Assembly: GCA_017643165.1 (NCBI GenBank) | Contig: JAEPNY010000003.1 | Span: 102,007-166,006, forward strand | Length of the DNA stretch: 64,000 bases | Reading direction: 5' to 3' | Source: Psychroserpens sp. | GTDB lineage: Bacteria; Bacteroidota; Bacteroidia; Flavobacteriales; Flavobacteriaceae | Part shown: positions 1-8,829 of the stretch, piece by piece | Layout: each line of letters starts with the position of its first letter | How positions within the stretch are numbered: position 1 is the stretch's first letter | Notes under the pieces: model-generated | What the model was told of the DNA's origin: nothing | The model's input: the letters and a program-made list of their open reading frames with translations, nothing else | Database searches by the model: none | Made by a program: the position numbers and the translations under genes

Positions 1-2
1 CT

Positions 3-1295
3 ATTGACCCTTTAGATTCCTTAGATTTAAACTCACAATTCAGATTGGCCTCTGTTAGTAAGCAATTTACTGGGATGGCTATCATGAAATTAAAAGAAAA
101 AGGTAAGATAGACTATGATCAAAAGGTAAATTCAATACTTTCAGACTTTCCTTATGATAATATTACTGTACGTCATTTACTTCACCATACATCAGGACTT
201 ACAGATTACGAGCGTATAATCGCAGATCACTTTGATCGAGAAGATCCTAATAAACAATATATACTGGGTAATAATGAAATCTTAGATGTGTTTTATAGGG
301 TGGATCCTGATCTAGATTTTCAACCGGGAGAGCGTTGGGAATATAGTAACACGGGTTATTTAGTTCTCGCAACTATCGTTGAGACAGTATCAGGACAACA
401 TTTTAGAGATTTCCTTAAGGAACAGATTTTCGATCCAGTTGGAATGACAAATACTACCTTATATCAGTATCAAATTGAAGCCGATCCAAATATGCCGAAT
501 CGTGTTTACGGATATCGAACAGCACTTAATCAGAAAGATCTCATTTCGAATGATTATGATATTGTTAATGATGTGCGAGGTGATGGTGGTATTTTTTCCA
601 CTTTAGATGATCTTTATAAATGGAATATGGCACTGGCAAACCACACGATTATTCCAAAGTCGTATTTAGATGAAGCCTGGACGACAGGTAAAACCAATGG
701 TGGTGAAAATACAAGTTATGGTTTTGGTTGGTTTTTAGATTATGATCCAGGGAATCCTGTGGTTGTTAATCATTCTGGAGGATGGGTCGGTTTTGCTACA
801 TTTCTTCAAAATGAAGTCGATAAGAAAAATGGTTTTGTAATACTTACTAATAACTCTAGTGAATATGTAGGAGCGATTTTCAGAAATCTGTTCGCGCTGT
901 CTTCTGGTGAAGATTTTGAACTTCCAAAAAAATCAATTCGTACAGCACTAGCGAAGAAAATTTTCAATGAAGACATTTCATCTGCTTTAGCCTATTATAC
1001 CGAAGTCAAATTAAATAACCCTGATGACTTTAATTTTGATGAAGCTGAGCTCAACATACTGGGCTATAATTTAATGAATGATGAGCGCTTAGATGACGCC
1101 CTTGAAATATTCAAACTAAATATGGAACAATTCCCAGAATCTGCAAACCCATATGACAGTTACGGTGATGCCTTATTAGCAAAAGGAGATACACTTCAGG
1201 CACTGGAAAACTTTAAAAAATGCTTTAGTATGGACAGTACCTTGATCTATTCTAAGGATAAGATCGATGCGTTAGAAGCCATCTTCACTAGATAA
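3..1295 (+). CDS. serine hydrolase (beta-lactamase/PBP4* family) with C-terminal TPR-like region, 5' partial
   Basis: The frame is already open at base 3 and stays open through the window edge, so the true start lies outside. The TTG at 45 is an internal Leu codon, because the residues before it (NSQFRL) belong to the conserved run leading into the SxxK motif. Seen: SVSK (catalytic Ser/Lys), YSN (second motif, in YSNTGY) and HSGG (third motif, in the KTG position), all hallmarks of class C beta-lactamase-like serine hydrolases. The last ~110 residues resemble a pair of TPR helices. Such proteins are usually periplasmic or secreted esterases or peptidases; the substrate is unknown. It probably shares a transcript with the M23 gene 11 bases downstream. 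Confidence 0.85.
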   Translation: MDPLDSLDLNSQFRLASVSKQFTGMAIMKLKEKGKIDYDQKVNSILSDFPYDNITVRHLLHHTSGLTDYERIIADHFDREDPNKQYILGNNEILDVFYRVDPDLDFQPGERWEYSNTGYLVLATIVETVSGQHFRDFLKEQIFDPVGMTNTTLYQYQIEADPNMPNRVYGYRTALNQKDLISNDYDIVNDVRGDGGIFSTLDDLYKWNMALANHTIIPKSYLDEAWTTGKTNGGENTSYGFGWFLDYDPGNPVVVNHSGGWVGFATFLQNEVDKKNGFVILTNNSSEYVGAIFRNLFALSSGEDFELPKKSIRTALAKKIFNEDISSALAYYTEVKLNNPDDFNFDEAELNILGYNLMNDERLDDALEIFKLNMEQFPESANPYDSYGDALLAKGDTLQALENFKKCFSMDSTLIYSKDKIDALEAIFTR

Positions 1296-1306
1296 GAAAT
1301 TTTGCA

Positions 1307-1990
1307 ATGAATGCATTAGAAAACGAACTACTGGTATCGCCTCGATGCTATGTTCTGGATAATAGAATTGCAATCAATGACTATGTCGCTTTAGACTTGT
1401 CAAAATCAAATCAATCTTTAGAAGATGTCGATGTTTCATCTTCTGAGAGACTCGGAAATTTCATTAATGCTCACATTGCAAGGCATAACGCAAAAGTGGC
1501 GTGTGGTGGCTACCTTGAAACACGCGGTATTTATGAGCGTAGTAATTATTTTAATAACACCGATCCTTACGATGAACGTAACATACATTTGGGATTAGAT
1601 CTTTGGATTCAAGCCGAAACACCAATCTTCACACCATTAGACGGTATTGTGCACAGCTACAAGAATAATACGAATTATGGCGATTATGGTCCAACAATTA
1701 TTTTAGAGCACAATCTTAACGATGTGAAATTCTACACACTTTATGGGCATCTGAGTTTAGAATCATTAGAGGGCCTCACTATTGGCAAAATATTTGAAAA
1801 AGGTGAACAGATTGCGACACTTGGTGACGCTAGCGTGAATGGTGATTATGCACCGCACTTACACTTTCAAATCATAAATGACTTACAAGATTATCAAGGT
1901 GATTATCCTGGTGTTACCTCTAGTAGAGACATCGAATTTTATCGCTCTAATTGTCCAGATCCTAATCTGTTACTTAAAATAAACCTTTAA
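1307..1990 (+). CDS. M23 (LytM) family metallopeptidase
   Basis: A 227-residue protein with a complete LytM zinc site: H94xxxD98 (in HLGLD) and H184xH186 (in HLHF), with a further His in the YGHLS segment near 148. This family cleaves peptidoglycan cross-bridges or other short peptides. No signal peptide is visible at the N-terminus, so its location is unclear; Bacteroidota have a soluble version of this domain, sometimes joined to aminotransferases. The ATG at 1307 is 11 bases after the serine hydrolase stop, suggesting co-transcription. The domain call is firm and the substrate is not known. Confidence 0.85.
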   Translation: MNALENELLVSPRCYVLDNRIAINDYVALDLSKSNQSLEDVDVSSSERLGNFINAHIARHNAKVACGGYLETRGIYERSNYFNNTDPYDERNIHLGLDLWIQAETPIFTPLDGIVHSYKNNTNYGDYGPTIILEHNLNDVKFYTLYGHLSLESLEGLTIGKIFEKGEQIATLGDASVNGDYAPHLHFQIINDLQDYQGDYPGVTSSRDIEFYRSNCPDPNLLLKINL

Positions 1991-2023
1991 CAAAACCTTA
2001 AATATTTACTCATAGTATAGCCG

Positions 2024-2031
2024 TATTTTTG
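2024..2031 (+). promoter_or_regulatory. predicted -7 promoter element of the UbiA gene
   Basis: TATTTTTG matches the Bacteroidota -7 consensus TAnnTTTG exactly and ends 7 bases before the ATG at 2039. This predicts a very short or absent 5' leader. The surrounding 14 bases CCGTATTTTTGCAA (2021-2034) recur exactly in front of the crtI-like gene on the other strand. No clear TTG box is seen at -33. Confidence 0.55.
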
Positions 2032-2038
2032 CAATGCT

Positions 2039-2893
2039 ATGAAATTGTCACTAAAAGAAGTCTTTTATCTCTCCAGACCTCGTTTTTGGATGTATGTATT
2101 GGGTACATTTCTTGTTGGAATGATCGCTGCTGGAAATCCTTTTGAACATGGTCCTTTGACGACCATTTTACTCCTATCTTTTAGCGTATTCTTTTCGTTA
2201 CCAGCAAATGTTTTAATATATGGTGTAAACGATATTTACGATTATCAAACCGATATTCACAATGAAAAGAAACTTGCATATGAAAGCATACTACAACCAA
2301 ATAAGCATAGAAACTTATGGGTTATTACTAGTCTGTTGATTTTACCATTTTTACTATTATTTATTTGGTCTAATACACCCACGAAAATTGCACTCATGGT
2401 GTTTTTGTTCACAGGTATTTTTTATTCTGCGACTCCAATTCGCGCTAAAAGTAAACCGCCATTAGATGTATTATTTTCCTCAATAATTTATGTGTCGCCA
2501 GCAGTGGTTGGCTATTTTGTGACGGGACAAACGAATATAGAGTGGCTGGCCGTAGTAGGAGGACTGATTTGGGCTTTCGCTATGCAAACCTATTCGGCCG
2601 TTCCTGATATCGACGCCGATCAAAAAGCAGGTGTTCATACCCTTGCTACACTATTTGGTGAGAAAAAAGCATTGTGGTTTTGTCTGGTTTGCTATCTGTT
2701 ATCAGCTTCAATAGGGTTTTATTATCTCGGACCTATAGCGGTTGTTTTTGGCGTTGTCTATTTAGCTATGGTTTTGCTTAGCATTTATAACACCAACAAA
2801 CTGTTTAAATATTACACGTACTTTCCATTAATTAATGTAATTACTGGAGCTTTGCTTTTCTTTAATTTATTTTATCAGGAAGTTTTTGTCTAA
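2039..2893 (+). CDS. UbiA-family prenyltransferase (probably carotenoid-linked)
   Basis: A 284-residue polytopic membrane protein. The first UbiA Asp-rich motif is NDIYDYQTD at residues 64-72, and the second is DIDADQKAG near 190; together they bind Mg-prenyl diphosphate. UbiA enzymes transfer a prenyl chain to an acceptor. Here the gene is convergent with a phytoene-desaturase-like gene (3 bases between stops) and shares its promoter sequence. I infer a role in pigment or other isoprenoid synthesis, as for the UbiA-type lycopene elongases of some actinobacteria and haloarchaea. A quinone or heme role is less likely from context but not excluded. The ATG at 2034 gives only a two-codon ORF, so 2039 is the start. 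Confidence 0.85.
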   Translation: MKLSLKEVFYLSRPRFWMYVLGTFLVGMIAAGNPFEHGPLTTILLLSFSVFFSLPANVLIYGVNDIYDYQTDIHNEKKLAYESILQPNKHRNLWVITSLLILPFLLLFIWSNTPTKIALMVFLFTGIFYSATPIRAKSKPPLDVLFSSIIYVSPAVVGYFVTGQTNIEWLAVVGGLIWAFAMQTYSAVPDIDADQKAGVHTLATLFGEKKALWFCLVCYLLSASIGFYYLGPIAVVFGVVYLAMVLLSIYNTNKLFKYYTYFPLINVITGALLFFNLFYQEVFV

Positions 2894-2896
2894 TCC

Positions 2897-4402
2897 TTAA
2901 AGTGTACTTAAAGGTTTTGGTGTTTTGATCTTTTGAATACGTTTGTAGACCAATTCAGCAGAGATTAAACAAATTGGCATTCCAATTCCTGGGCTGGTTC
3001 CGGCGCCAACGTAGTATAAATTTTTCACTTTCTTGCTATAGTTTAAGGGACGTTTGAGCGTTTGTTTAAGCGTATGTGCCAAACCAAGAGCCGTGCCTTT
3101 ATAGGCATTATAATCTCTTCGGAAATCATCACTCCAGAATGACCGTTCATATACGATATAGTCTTCAATATCGGGAAGTTCTAGATCGGTTTTTATAAGA
3201 TCTAGAATCTTTTGACGATAAACTGTCATGTCTTCTTCGGAGAGGGTTAAACCTGGTGGGATTGGTACTAATACAAATAAATTATCAGTCCCTTCTGGTG
3301 ATAATTCTGGATCTGTTTCTGTAGGTTTACAGATGTAGTAACTAGGATCTTCAGGAAGCTGGGGCGTATCAAATAACTCCTTAAAATTTTGTTTCCAGTC
3401 TGAACCAAATCGAAGATTATGATGACTCAAAATATCCAATTCGCGATCTAATCCTAAATACATAATAAATGCACTCGGACTTAATACTGAGCGTTCCCAA
3501 TATTTTTCAGGATAGGTCTGATAAGGTTTTTCGAGTAATCGTGTTTCAGTAAACCAAAGGTCCGCATTAGAGATAATCAAGTCAGCCTTTAGCACATCTC
3601 CATTTTCGAGTTGCACGCCGCCGGCCTTTTTACCTTCAATGTTAATTTTAGATACTGCTGTATTCGTATGAAAAGAAGTACCATGTTTTTTATTGATACG
3701 TTCTAAGGCTTTTACAATTTCATAGATGCCACCTTTCGGATAATACACACCCATATTAAAGTCTATGGCATTCATAATATTATACATCGCAGGTGTTTTA
3801 GCTGGATCTGAGCCTAAGAACACCAGCGTGTATTCAAGAATCTTTTTAAGTCGATCACTCTCAAACCATTTGTTCAAATAAGACTGCATAGTTTGAAACG
3901 GATTGAGCTCAATACCTTTTTTGATCACTTTCCATTTTAAGAAATCTAAAGAAAATCCCAGATTGCGGTACATAAATGTTTCCTTTGCCATTTCGTATTG
4001 CTCACCAGATCGTTCTAAATATGCTTTAATCTTTGGTGTAACACCAGGTTCAAGCTGTTCGAATAATGGTAAATCTTTGTCTAGATCAGAATGAATATCA
4101 ACGATGGGAAGTTCTTTATCATTTGAAAAGAAAACACGATAGGAAGGTGAAAGTTTAATGAGCTCCAGATGGTCATTAATATCTTCTTCCAATAAGTTAA
4201 AATACTGTTCAAAAACGTCTGGCATTAAATACCAGGAAGGGCCCATATCAAATGTGTACCCTTCTGCTTCAAAGATATTTGCACGGCCTCCAAGATTCGC
4301 ATTCTTTTCTAAAACGGTAACCTCATATCCAGCTTTGGCAAGAAGTGCAGCAGAGCCTAATCCACCAATACCTGAACCTATAATGATAACTGATTGTTTC
4401 AC
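2897..4402 (-). CDS. crtI: phytoene desaturase-like FAD oxidoreductase (CrtI/CrtD family)
   Basis: A 501-residue enzyme with an N-terminal FAD-binding GSGIGG (residues 9-14) followed about 20 residues later by the ExxxxxGGRA stretch typical of CrtI. The C-terminal region has the GAGTSPGIGMP segment that also contacts FAD. The family desaturates, and sometimes isomerises, C30 to C50 carotenoids; CrtI (phytoene) and CrtD (hydroxyneurosporene-type) cannot be separated by eye. The start is GTG at 4402, only 5 bases after a TATTTTTG promoter element, so the mRNA is probably leaderless. No crtB or crtY is in the window. Function as a carotenoid desaturase is well supported; the exact substrate is not. 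Confidence 0.85.
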   Translation of the reverse strand: MKQSVIIIGSGIGGLGSAALLAKAGYEVTVLEKNANLGGRANIFEAEGYTFDMGPSWYLMPDVFEQYFNLLEEDINDHLELIKLSPSYRVFFSNDKELPIVDIHSDLDKDLPLFEQLEPGVTPKIKAYLERSGEQYEMAKETFMYRNLGFSLDFLKWKVIKKGIELNPFQTMQSYLNKWFESDRLKKILEYTLVFLGSDPAKTPAMYNIMNAIDFNMGVYYPKGGIYEIVKALERINKKHGTSFHTNTAVSKINIEGKKAGGVQLENGDVLKADLIISNADLWFTETRLLEKPYQTYPEKYWERSVLSPSAFIMYLGLDRELDILSHHNLRFGSDWKQNFKELFDTPQLPEDPSYYICKPTETDPELSPEGTDNLFVLVPIPPGLTLSEEDMTVYRQKILDLIKTDLELPDIEDYIVYERSFWSDDFRRDYNAYKGTALGLAHTLKQTLKRPLNYSKKVKNLYYVGAGTSPGIGMPICLISAELVYKRIQKIKTPKPLSTL

Positions 4403-4407
4403 TTTTG

Positions 4408-4415
4408 CAAAAATA
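4408..4415 (-). promoter_or_regulatory. predicted -7 promoter element of the crtI-like gene
   Basis: On the minus strand this reads TATTTTTG, an exact TAnnTTTG match, 5 bases before the GTG start. The surrounding 14-base sequence (4406-4419 on +) is the reverse complement of that at 2021-2034 in front of the UbiA gene, suggesting the two genes answer to the same sigma factor or regulator. Confidence 0.55.
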
Positions 4416-4490
4416 CGGAAGGTTATAGGAGGACTATATTTATTTAAGAAGGAATTAAGAAAGAAATTAGCGTATCTGTCGATACTCGAA

Positions 4491-5288
4491 TTATTTCTTT
4501 ACCCAAACTCCAGAGCGCTTTCCAATCTTTTTGTTTGCTTTAAATCGAATAGGAATGGCATCTCTAAAGTTTCGAACTACAAAATGTAAATGTGGTGTAG
4601 TCGTAAAACCTGTATATCCAGAAATGCCGATATTCTGTCCTGCTTCCACCAAATCGCCAACGTCAACGAGTGCACCGTCTTTGTCAAGATGGACATAAAA
4701 AGCCAAGGTGCCATCATCATGATAGATAACCACTTGATTGGCTTTATCGCGATAATCCCGTCCGCCACGTTCTGTAAAATGCTCAATAGCACTCACTACA
4801 CGGCCAGAGCGCGCCGCTACAATAGTATCGCCTATTGCTATTTTAAAATCTATAGCAAATCTCGACTGGTCGCTCGAGTGGCTAAACTTTCCGTTAAATC
4901 CTTGTATGATCTTGTATCGTTTTCCTGTCTGAAATGGGAGTTCGTATAATACATCTTCAACTTCAGAATCCTCCAATTGTTTTCCATAAGACACTGAAGA
5001 ACTAAAATGATCACTGGTTTCAAAATCGGGATCTGCATCAATAAACGACTTTGGTATTTCAATAACTCCGATTATAGAGTCTGTTGGCGAACAAACAATT
5101 GGTGCACTAGGAAGTAAAAGATCCAACGTAGATTTTTTACTTACTGTTAATGTTACTGGGATAGGCAGTTTATTGTAAAACGTATAGCTAACTAGACTAT
5201 CATTTTCAGATTTTGTGTAACCAAAATCCTGTGCTTGCATTCCTTGAAGAACAAGTAAGCTCAGAATTAAAGTATAAAACCGAAACAT
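4491..5288 (-). CDS. secreted M23 (LytM-like) protein with degenerate zinc site
   Basis: A 265-residue protein with an N-terminal signal peptide (MFRFYTLILSLLVLQGMQAQ). The C-terminal half is a LytM fold: H200 (in YVHLDK) and H233xH235 (HLHF) are present. The first metal-ligand motif HxxxD reads RFAID, with Arg143 in the His position and Asp147 kept. Another His lies at 137 and could substitute, which sequence alone cannot settle. It may be a regulatory, catalytically dead LytM like EnvC or NlpD, or an active variant. It lies 14 bases after secA in the same direction and is probably co-transcribed. Confidence 0.8.
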   Translation of the reverse strand: MFRFYTLILSLLVLQGMQAQDFGYTKSENDSLVSYTFYNKLPIPVTLTVSKKSTLDLLLPSAPIVCSPTDSIIGVIEIPKSFIDADPDFETSDHFSSSVSYGKQLEDSEVEDVLYELPFQTGKRYKIIQGFNGKFSHSSDQSRFAIDFKIAIGDTIVAARSGRVVSAIEHFTERGGRDYRDKANQVVIYHDDGTLAFYVHLDKDGALVDVGDLVEAGQNIGISGYTGFTTTPHLHFVVRNFRDAIPIRFKANKKIGKRSGVWVKK

Positions 5289-5302
5289 AGTGATTTACTT
5301 AA

Positions 5303-8300
5303 TTAATCTTCGACCAAAACCCATTCACCTTTAGCGATCAATGGTTCAGCCTGCTTATACTTAACGACTTTATTCTCACCACTCATAACGTGTTTAATTG
5401 TAACACGATCATTACGACCAATTTTTGGTTTGTCACGAACAATGGTTTCAACAACCTCAGGCTGACGTTGCGTATTACCTGCAGCTCTATTCTGTGCGGC
5501 ACGTTCATCCATATTTGGAATTTCGTCTTTCTGAGTTTGAAGCTTCTCACGTTTACGCGCTTTGGCTTCTTGAATTGTATTTTGAGTTTCTGTAGGTAAT
5601 TCTCCTTTGAATAAGAATGAAATGACATCTTTATTCACTTGATCAATCATTTCTTTGAATAATTCGAACGCCTCGAACTTATAAATCAATAATGGATCTT
5701 TTTGCTCGTGAACCGCAAGTTGTACAGATTGCTTCAATTCATCCATTTTACGTAAATGTGTTTTCCATGAATCATCTACGATTGCAAGTGTAATGTTCTT
5801 TTCAAAATCATTAATTAACTGCGTACCTTTTGATTCATAAGCTTTTTCTAAATCTGTAACCACCTGAAGGTTCTTAACGCCATCAGTAAATGGAACAACG
5901 ATACGCTTAAAACGATCACGCTGATTTTCATAAACACTCTCAATTACTGGATACGCAAGTTCCGCATTGCGCTGCATTTTCTCACGGTAATGATCAAATG
6001 CTGCTTTATATACTTTTCCTGCAATATCTTGGAATGATAGTTTCTCAAATTCTGCTTCTGCAATAGGTGAACTCATTGAGAAATATCGGATAAGTTCGAA
6101 TTCGAAATTCTTAAAATCATTCGCAGCTTTATTGCTTTCAGCAATGCCTTCAGAAGTATCATAGATCATATTAGCGAGATCAACGCGAAGGCGATCTCCT
6201 TCAATGGCGTGACGACGTCTTTTATAGACAACCTCACGTTGCGCGTTCATCACATCATCATACTCTAATAATCGTTTACGTACACCAAATTGATTTTCCT
6301 CGACTTTCTTTTGAGCACGTTCGATAGATTTAGAAATCATTGAATGTTGAATAACTTCACCTTCTTTTAACCCCATTCTATCCATCATTTTGGCAATACG
6401 TTCGCTACCAAATAAACGCATTAAATTGTCTTCGAGTGATACATAGAATTGAGAACTACCAGGATCTCCTTGACGACCAGCACGACCACGCAACTGTCGG
6501 TCAACACGTCGAGAATCATGACGTTCCGTACCAATAATTGCTAATCCGCCTGCTTCTTTTACAGCATCGGTCAATTTAATGTCGGTACCACGACCAGCCA
6601 TGTTTGTTGCAATGGTAACCTGACCAGGTTGACCAGCTTCTGCTACAATATCTGCTTCTTTTTTGTGCAATTTTGCATTAAGTACATTATGAGGAATTTT
6701 ACGAATGCTAAGCATTTTACCTAATAATTCTGAAATCTCTACCGATGTCGTACCAATTAATACTGGTCGACCTGCTCGAGAGAGGTTAGTCACCTCATCG
6801 ATCACGGCATTATACTTCTCACGTTTGGTTTTGTATACTAAATCCTCACGATCATCTCTAGCAATAGGTCTATTCGTTGGAATCTCAACAACGTCTAATT
6901 TATATATTTCCCAGAATTCACCAGCTTCGGTAACGGCAGTACCAGTCATACCTGAAAGCTTGCGATACATTCTAAAATAGTTCTGAAGTGTGATCGTAGC
7001 AAACGTCTGTGTGGCATCTTCAATTTTCACATTTTCTTTGGCCTCGATAGCTTGATGTAAACCATCACTATAGCGTCGACCATCCATGATACGTCCAGTT
7101 TGTTCGTCAACAATCATTACTTTATTGTCAATTACAACATACTGGATGTCTTTTTCAAAAAGAGCATATGCTTTTAATAACTGATTTAACGTGTGTATAC
7201 GTTCAGATTTTACACCGAAATCTCTAAATAAATCTTCTTTTTCTGCGGCTTCCTCTTCTTTAGAAAGTCCTTTAGCTTCAATTTTCGCAATTTCGAGTCC
7301 GATTTCTGGCATTACGAAAAAATCAGGGTTTTCTTTACCCGATAAGAACTCAACACCTTTATCTGTAAGTTCTACTTGATTGTTCTTTTCTTCGATAACG
7401 TAATAGAGTTCAGCATCAATCTTCGGCATCTCTCTATTGTTGTCTTGCATGTAGAAGTTTTCGGTCTTTTGTAATAACTGCTTTACACCTTCTTCACTTA
7501 AGAACTTGATCAAGGCTTTATTCTTCGGAATACCTCTATATGCACGTAATAATTGGAAACCACCTTCCTTGGTGTCACCTGCAGCAATTAATTTTTTAGC
7601 TTCGGCTAACACGCCAGTTAAATATTTACGTTGAACCGATACAATATCATCCACCTTTGGTTTTAGTTCAATAAATTCATGACGATCACCTTGAGGAATT
7701 GGTCCAGAAATAATCAATGGCGTCCTTGCATCATCCACTAATACTGAATCCACCTCATCGACAATGGCATAGTGATGTGGACGTTGAACAAGATCATCAG
7801 GAGAGTGCGCCATGTTATCTCTTAGGTAATCAAACCCAAATTCATTATTTGTTCCGTATGTAATATCTGCTTGGTACGCTTTACGTCTAGCATCCGAATT
7901 AGGTTGATGATAATCTATACAATCAACGCTTAATCCATGAAATTCGAAAATAGGAGCCATCCAAGCGCTATCACGTTTTGCTAGATAGTCATTTACCGTA
8001 ACTAAGTGAACACCTTTGCCAGCTAATGCATTAAGATAAACGGGTAAGGTTGCTACTAAGGTTTTACCTTCACCAGTTTGCATTTCAGCAATTTTTCCTT
8101 GGTGCAATGCCGAACCTCCAATAAGCTGGACATCATAATGGATCATATCCCAAACAATGGCTTTACCGGCAGCATCCCACGAATTTGACCAAACGGCTTT
8201 ATCATCTTTTAAGGTAACGTAGTCTTTATCTCCTGAAACGATACGATCAAATTCGTTCGCTTCAACTGTGATTTCCTCATTATTTACAAAACGTTTAGCT

Positions 8301-8656
8301 GTTTCCTTCACTAAAGCAAAAGCTTCAGCCATAATATCATTCAATACGACTTCGGTAACTTCAAAGATCTCATCTTCTAACTTATCAATTGACTCATAAA
8401 TATCTTCTCTTTTGTCAATGTCTTCGGTTTCTTCTGCGTCTTTCTGTAATTTATCAATCTGTTCTTGAACAGGTTTTCGAGCCTCTGCGATCTGTGCTTT
8501 GAATGCTATCGTTTTTGCTCTCAATTCATCATCTGATAACTGCTCTAATGTCGCTTCAAATGCATTAACTTTAGAAACAATAGGGGATAATGCTTTTACA
8601 TCTTGTTTAGCTTTATCTCCTACAAATACTTTTAATACTGAATTTAAAAAACTCAT
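5303..8656 (-). CDS. secA: preprotein translocase ATPase SecA
   Basis: A 1117-residue motor of the Sec pathway that pushes unfolded proteins through SecYEG using ATP. Seen: Walker A in MQTGEGKTL (about 192-199), the DEVD helicase box (VDEVDSVLVDDARTPLI), the preprotein-binding region, and the second nucleotide fold with TNMAGRGTDIKL and ERHDSRRVDRQLRGRAGRQGD. The protein is about 200 residues longer than E. coli SecA, with inserts in the N-terminal and middle parts, as is usual in Bacteroidota. The C-terminus ends GEWVLVED and lacks the Cys-rich zinc tail that binds SecB. The 5' leader carries an exact promoter element and an 18-base palindrome. Confidence 0.98.
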   Translation of the reverse strand: MSFLNSVLKVFVGDKAKQDVKALSPIVSKVNAFEATLEQLSDDELRAKTIAFKAQIAEARKPVQEQIDKLQKDAEETEDIDKREDIYESIDKLEDEIFEVTEVVLNDIMAEAFALVKETAKRFVNNEEITVEANEFDRIVSGDKDYVTLKDDKAVWSNSWDAAGKAIVWDMIHYDVQLIGGSALHQGKIAEMQTGEGKTLVATLPVYLNALAGKGVHLVTVNDYLAKRDSAWMAPIFEFHGLSVDCIDYHQPNSDARRKAYQADITYGTNNEFGFDYLRDNMAHSPDDLVQRPHHYAIVDEVDSVLVDDARTPLIISGPIPQGDRHEFIELKPKVDDIVSVQRKYLTGVLAEAKKLIAAGDTKEGGFQLLRAYRGIPKNKALIKFLSEEGVKQLLQKTENFYMQDNNREMPKIDAELYYVIEEKNNQVELTDKGVEFLSGKENPDFFVMPEIGLEIAKIEAKGLSKEEEAAEKEDLFRDFGVKSERIHTLNQLLKAYALFEKDIQYVVIDNKVMIVDEQTGRIMDGRRYSDGLHQAIEAKENVKIEDATQTFATITLQNYFRMYRKLSGMTGTAVTEAGEFWEIYKLDVVEIPTNRPIARDDREDLVYKTKREKYNAVIDEVTNLSRAGRPVLIGTTSVEISELLGKMLSIRKIPHNVLNAKLHKKEADIVAEAGQPGQVTIATNMAGRGTDIKLTDAVKEAGGLAIIGTERHDSRRVDRQLRGRAGRQGDPGSSQFYVSLEDNLMRLFGSERIAKMMDRMGLKEGEVIQHSMISKSIERAQKKVEENQFGVRKRLLEYDDVMNAQREVVYKRRRHAIEGDRLRVDLANMIYDTSEGIAESNKAANDFKNFEFELIRYFSMSSPIAEAEFEKLSFQDIAGKVYKAAFDHYREKMQRNAELAYPVIESVYENQRDRFKRIVVPFTDGVKNLQVVTDLEKAYESKGTQLINDFEKNITLAIVDDSWKTHLRKMDELKQSVQLAVHEQKDPLLIYKFEAFELFKEMIDQVNKDVISFLFKGELPTETQNTIQEAKARKREKLQTQKDEIPNMDERAAQNRAAGNTQRQPEVVETIVRDKPKIGRNDRVTIKHVMSGENKVVKYKQAEPLIAKGEWVLVED

Positions 8657-8677
8657 GGTGTGTTTATTATATTTTAT

Positions 8678-8695
8678 TACGTTGCTAGCAACGTA
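8678..8695. repeat. perfect 18-base palindrome in the secA leader
   Basis: TACGTTGCTAGCAACGTA is its own reverse complement over all 18 bases. It lies 22-39 bases upstream of the secA start and downstream of the predicted promoter, so it would be in the 5' untranslated RNA. It could be a dimeric repressor operator in DNA or a hairpin in RNA. No T-run follows in the direction of secA, so it is not a normal terminator. Confidence 0.6.
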
Positions 8696-8720
8696 GGGTA
8701 TGTCATGTTTTATCGAATCT

Positions 8721-8728
8721 CAAAGATA
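8721..8728 (-). promoter_or_regulatory. predicted -7 promoter element of secA
   Basis: Reads TATCTTTG on the minus strand, an exact TAnnTTTG match. A start of transcription near 8714 would give a leader of about 55-60 bases that includes the palindrome. A -33 TTG at the usual distance is not obvious. Confidence 0.5.
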
Positions 8729-8762
8729 AGATTTGTGTTATTTTTTCCGAAGTTTCAGGCAC

Positions 8763-8788
8763 AAAAAAAGTCTCGTGAAGAGACTTTT
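8763..8788 (-). terminator. intrinsic terminator after the DUF2795 gene
   Basis: Stem AAAAGTCTC (8766-8774) pairs with GAGACTTTT (8780-8788) around the loop GTGAA. Read on the minus strand the hairpin runs into a seven-T tract. It lies about 40 bases past the stop of the DUF2795 gene and separates it from secA. Confidence 0.75.
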
Positions 8789-8829
8789 AACGTTTATTTG
8801 GTTTTATCAAAGCGGAAACCATTCCATCT

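Noticed and set aside
4472-4485. Inverted repeat GTATC-TGTC-GATAC just past the second M23 gene as a terminator
   Set aside because: Only five base pairs and no clean T-run on the minus strand.
4158-4589. Plus-strand open frame of 143 codons opposite the crtI-like and M23 genes
   Set aside because: It is antisense to two well-supported genes, has no family motif and spans their intergenic promoter.
4590-4949. Plus-strand open frame of 119 codons opposite the second M23 gene
   Set aside because: Mirror of a conserved coding region with no motif or promoter of its own.
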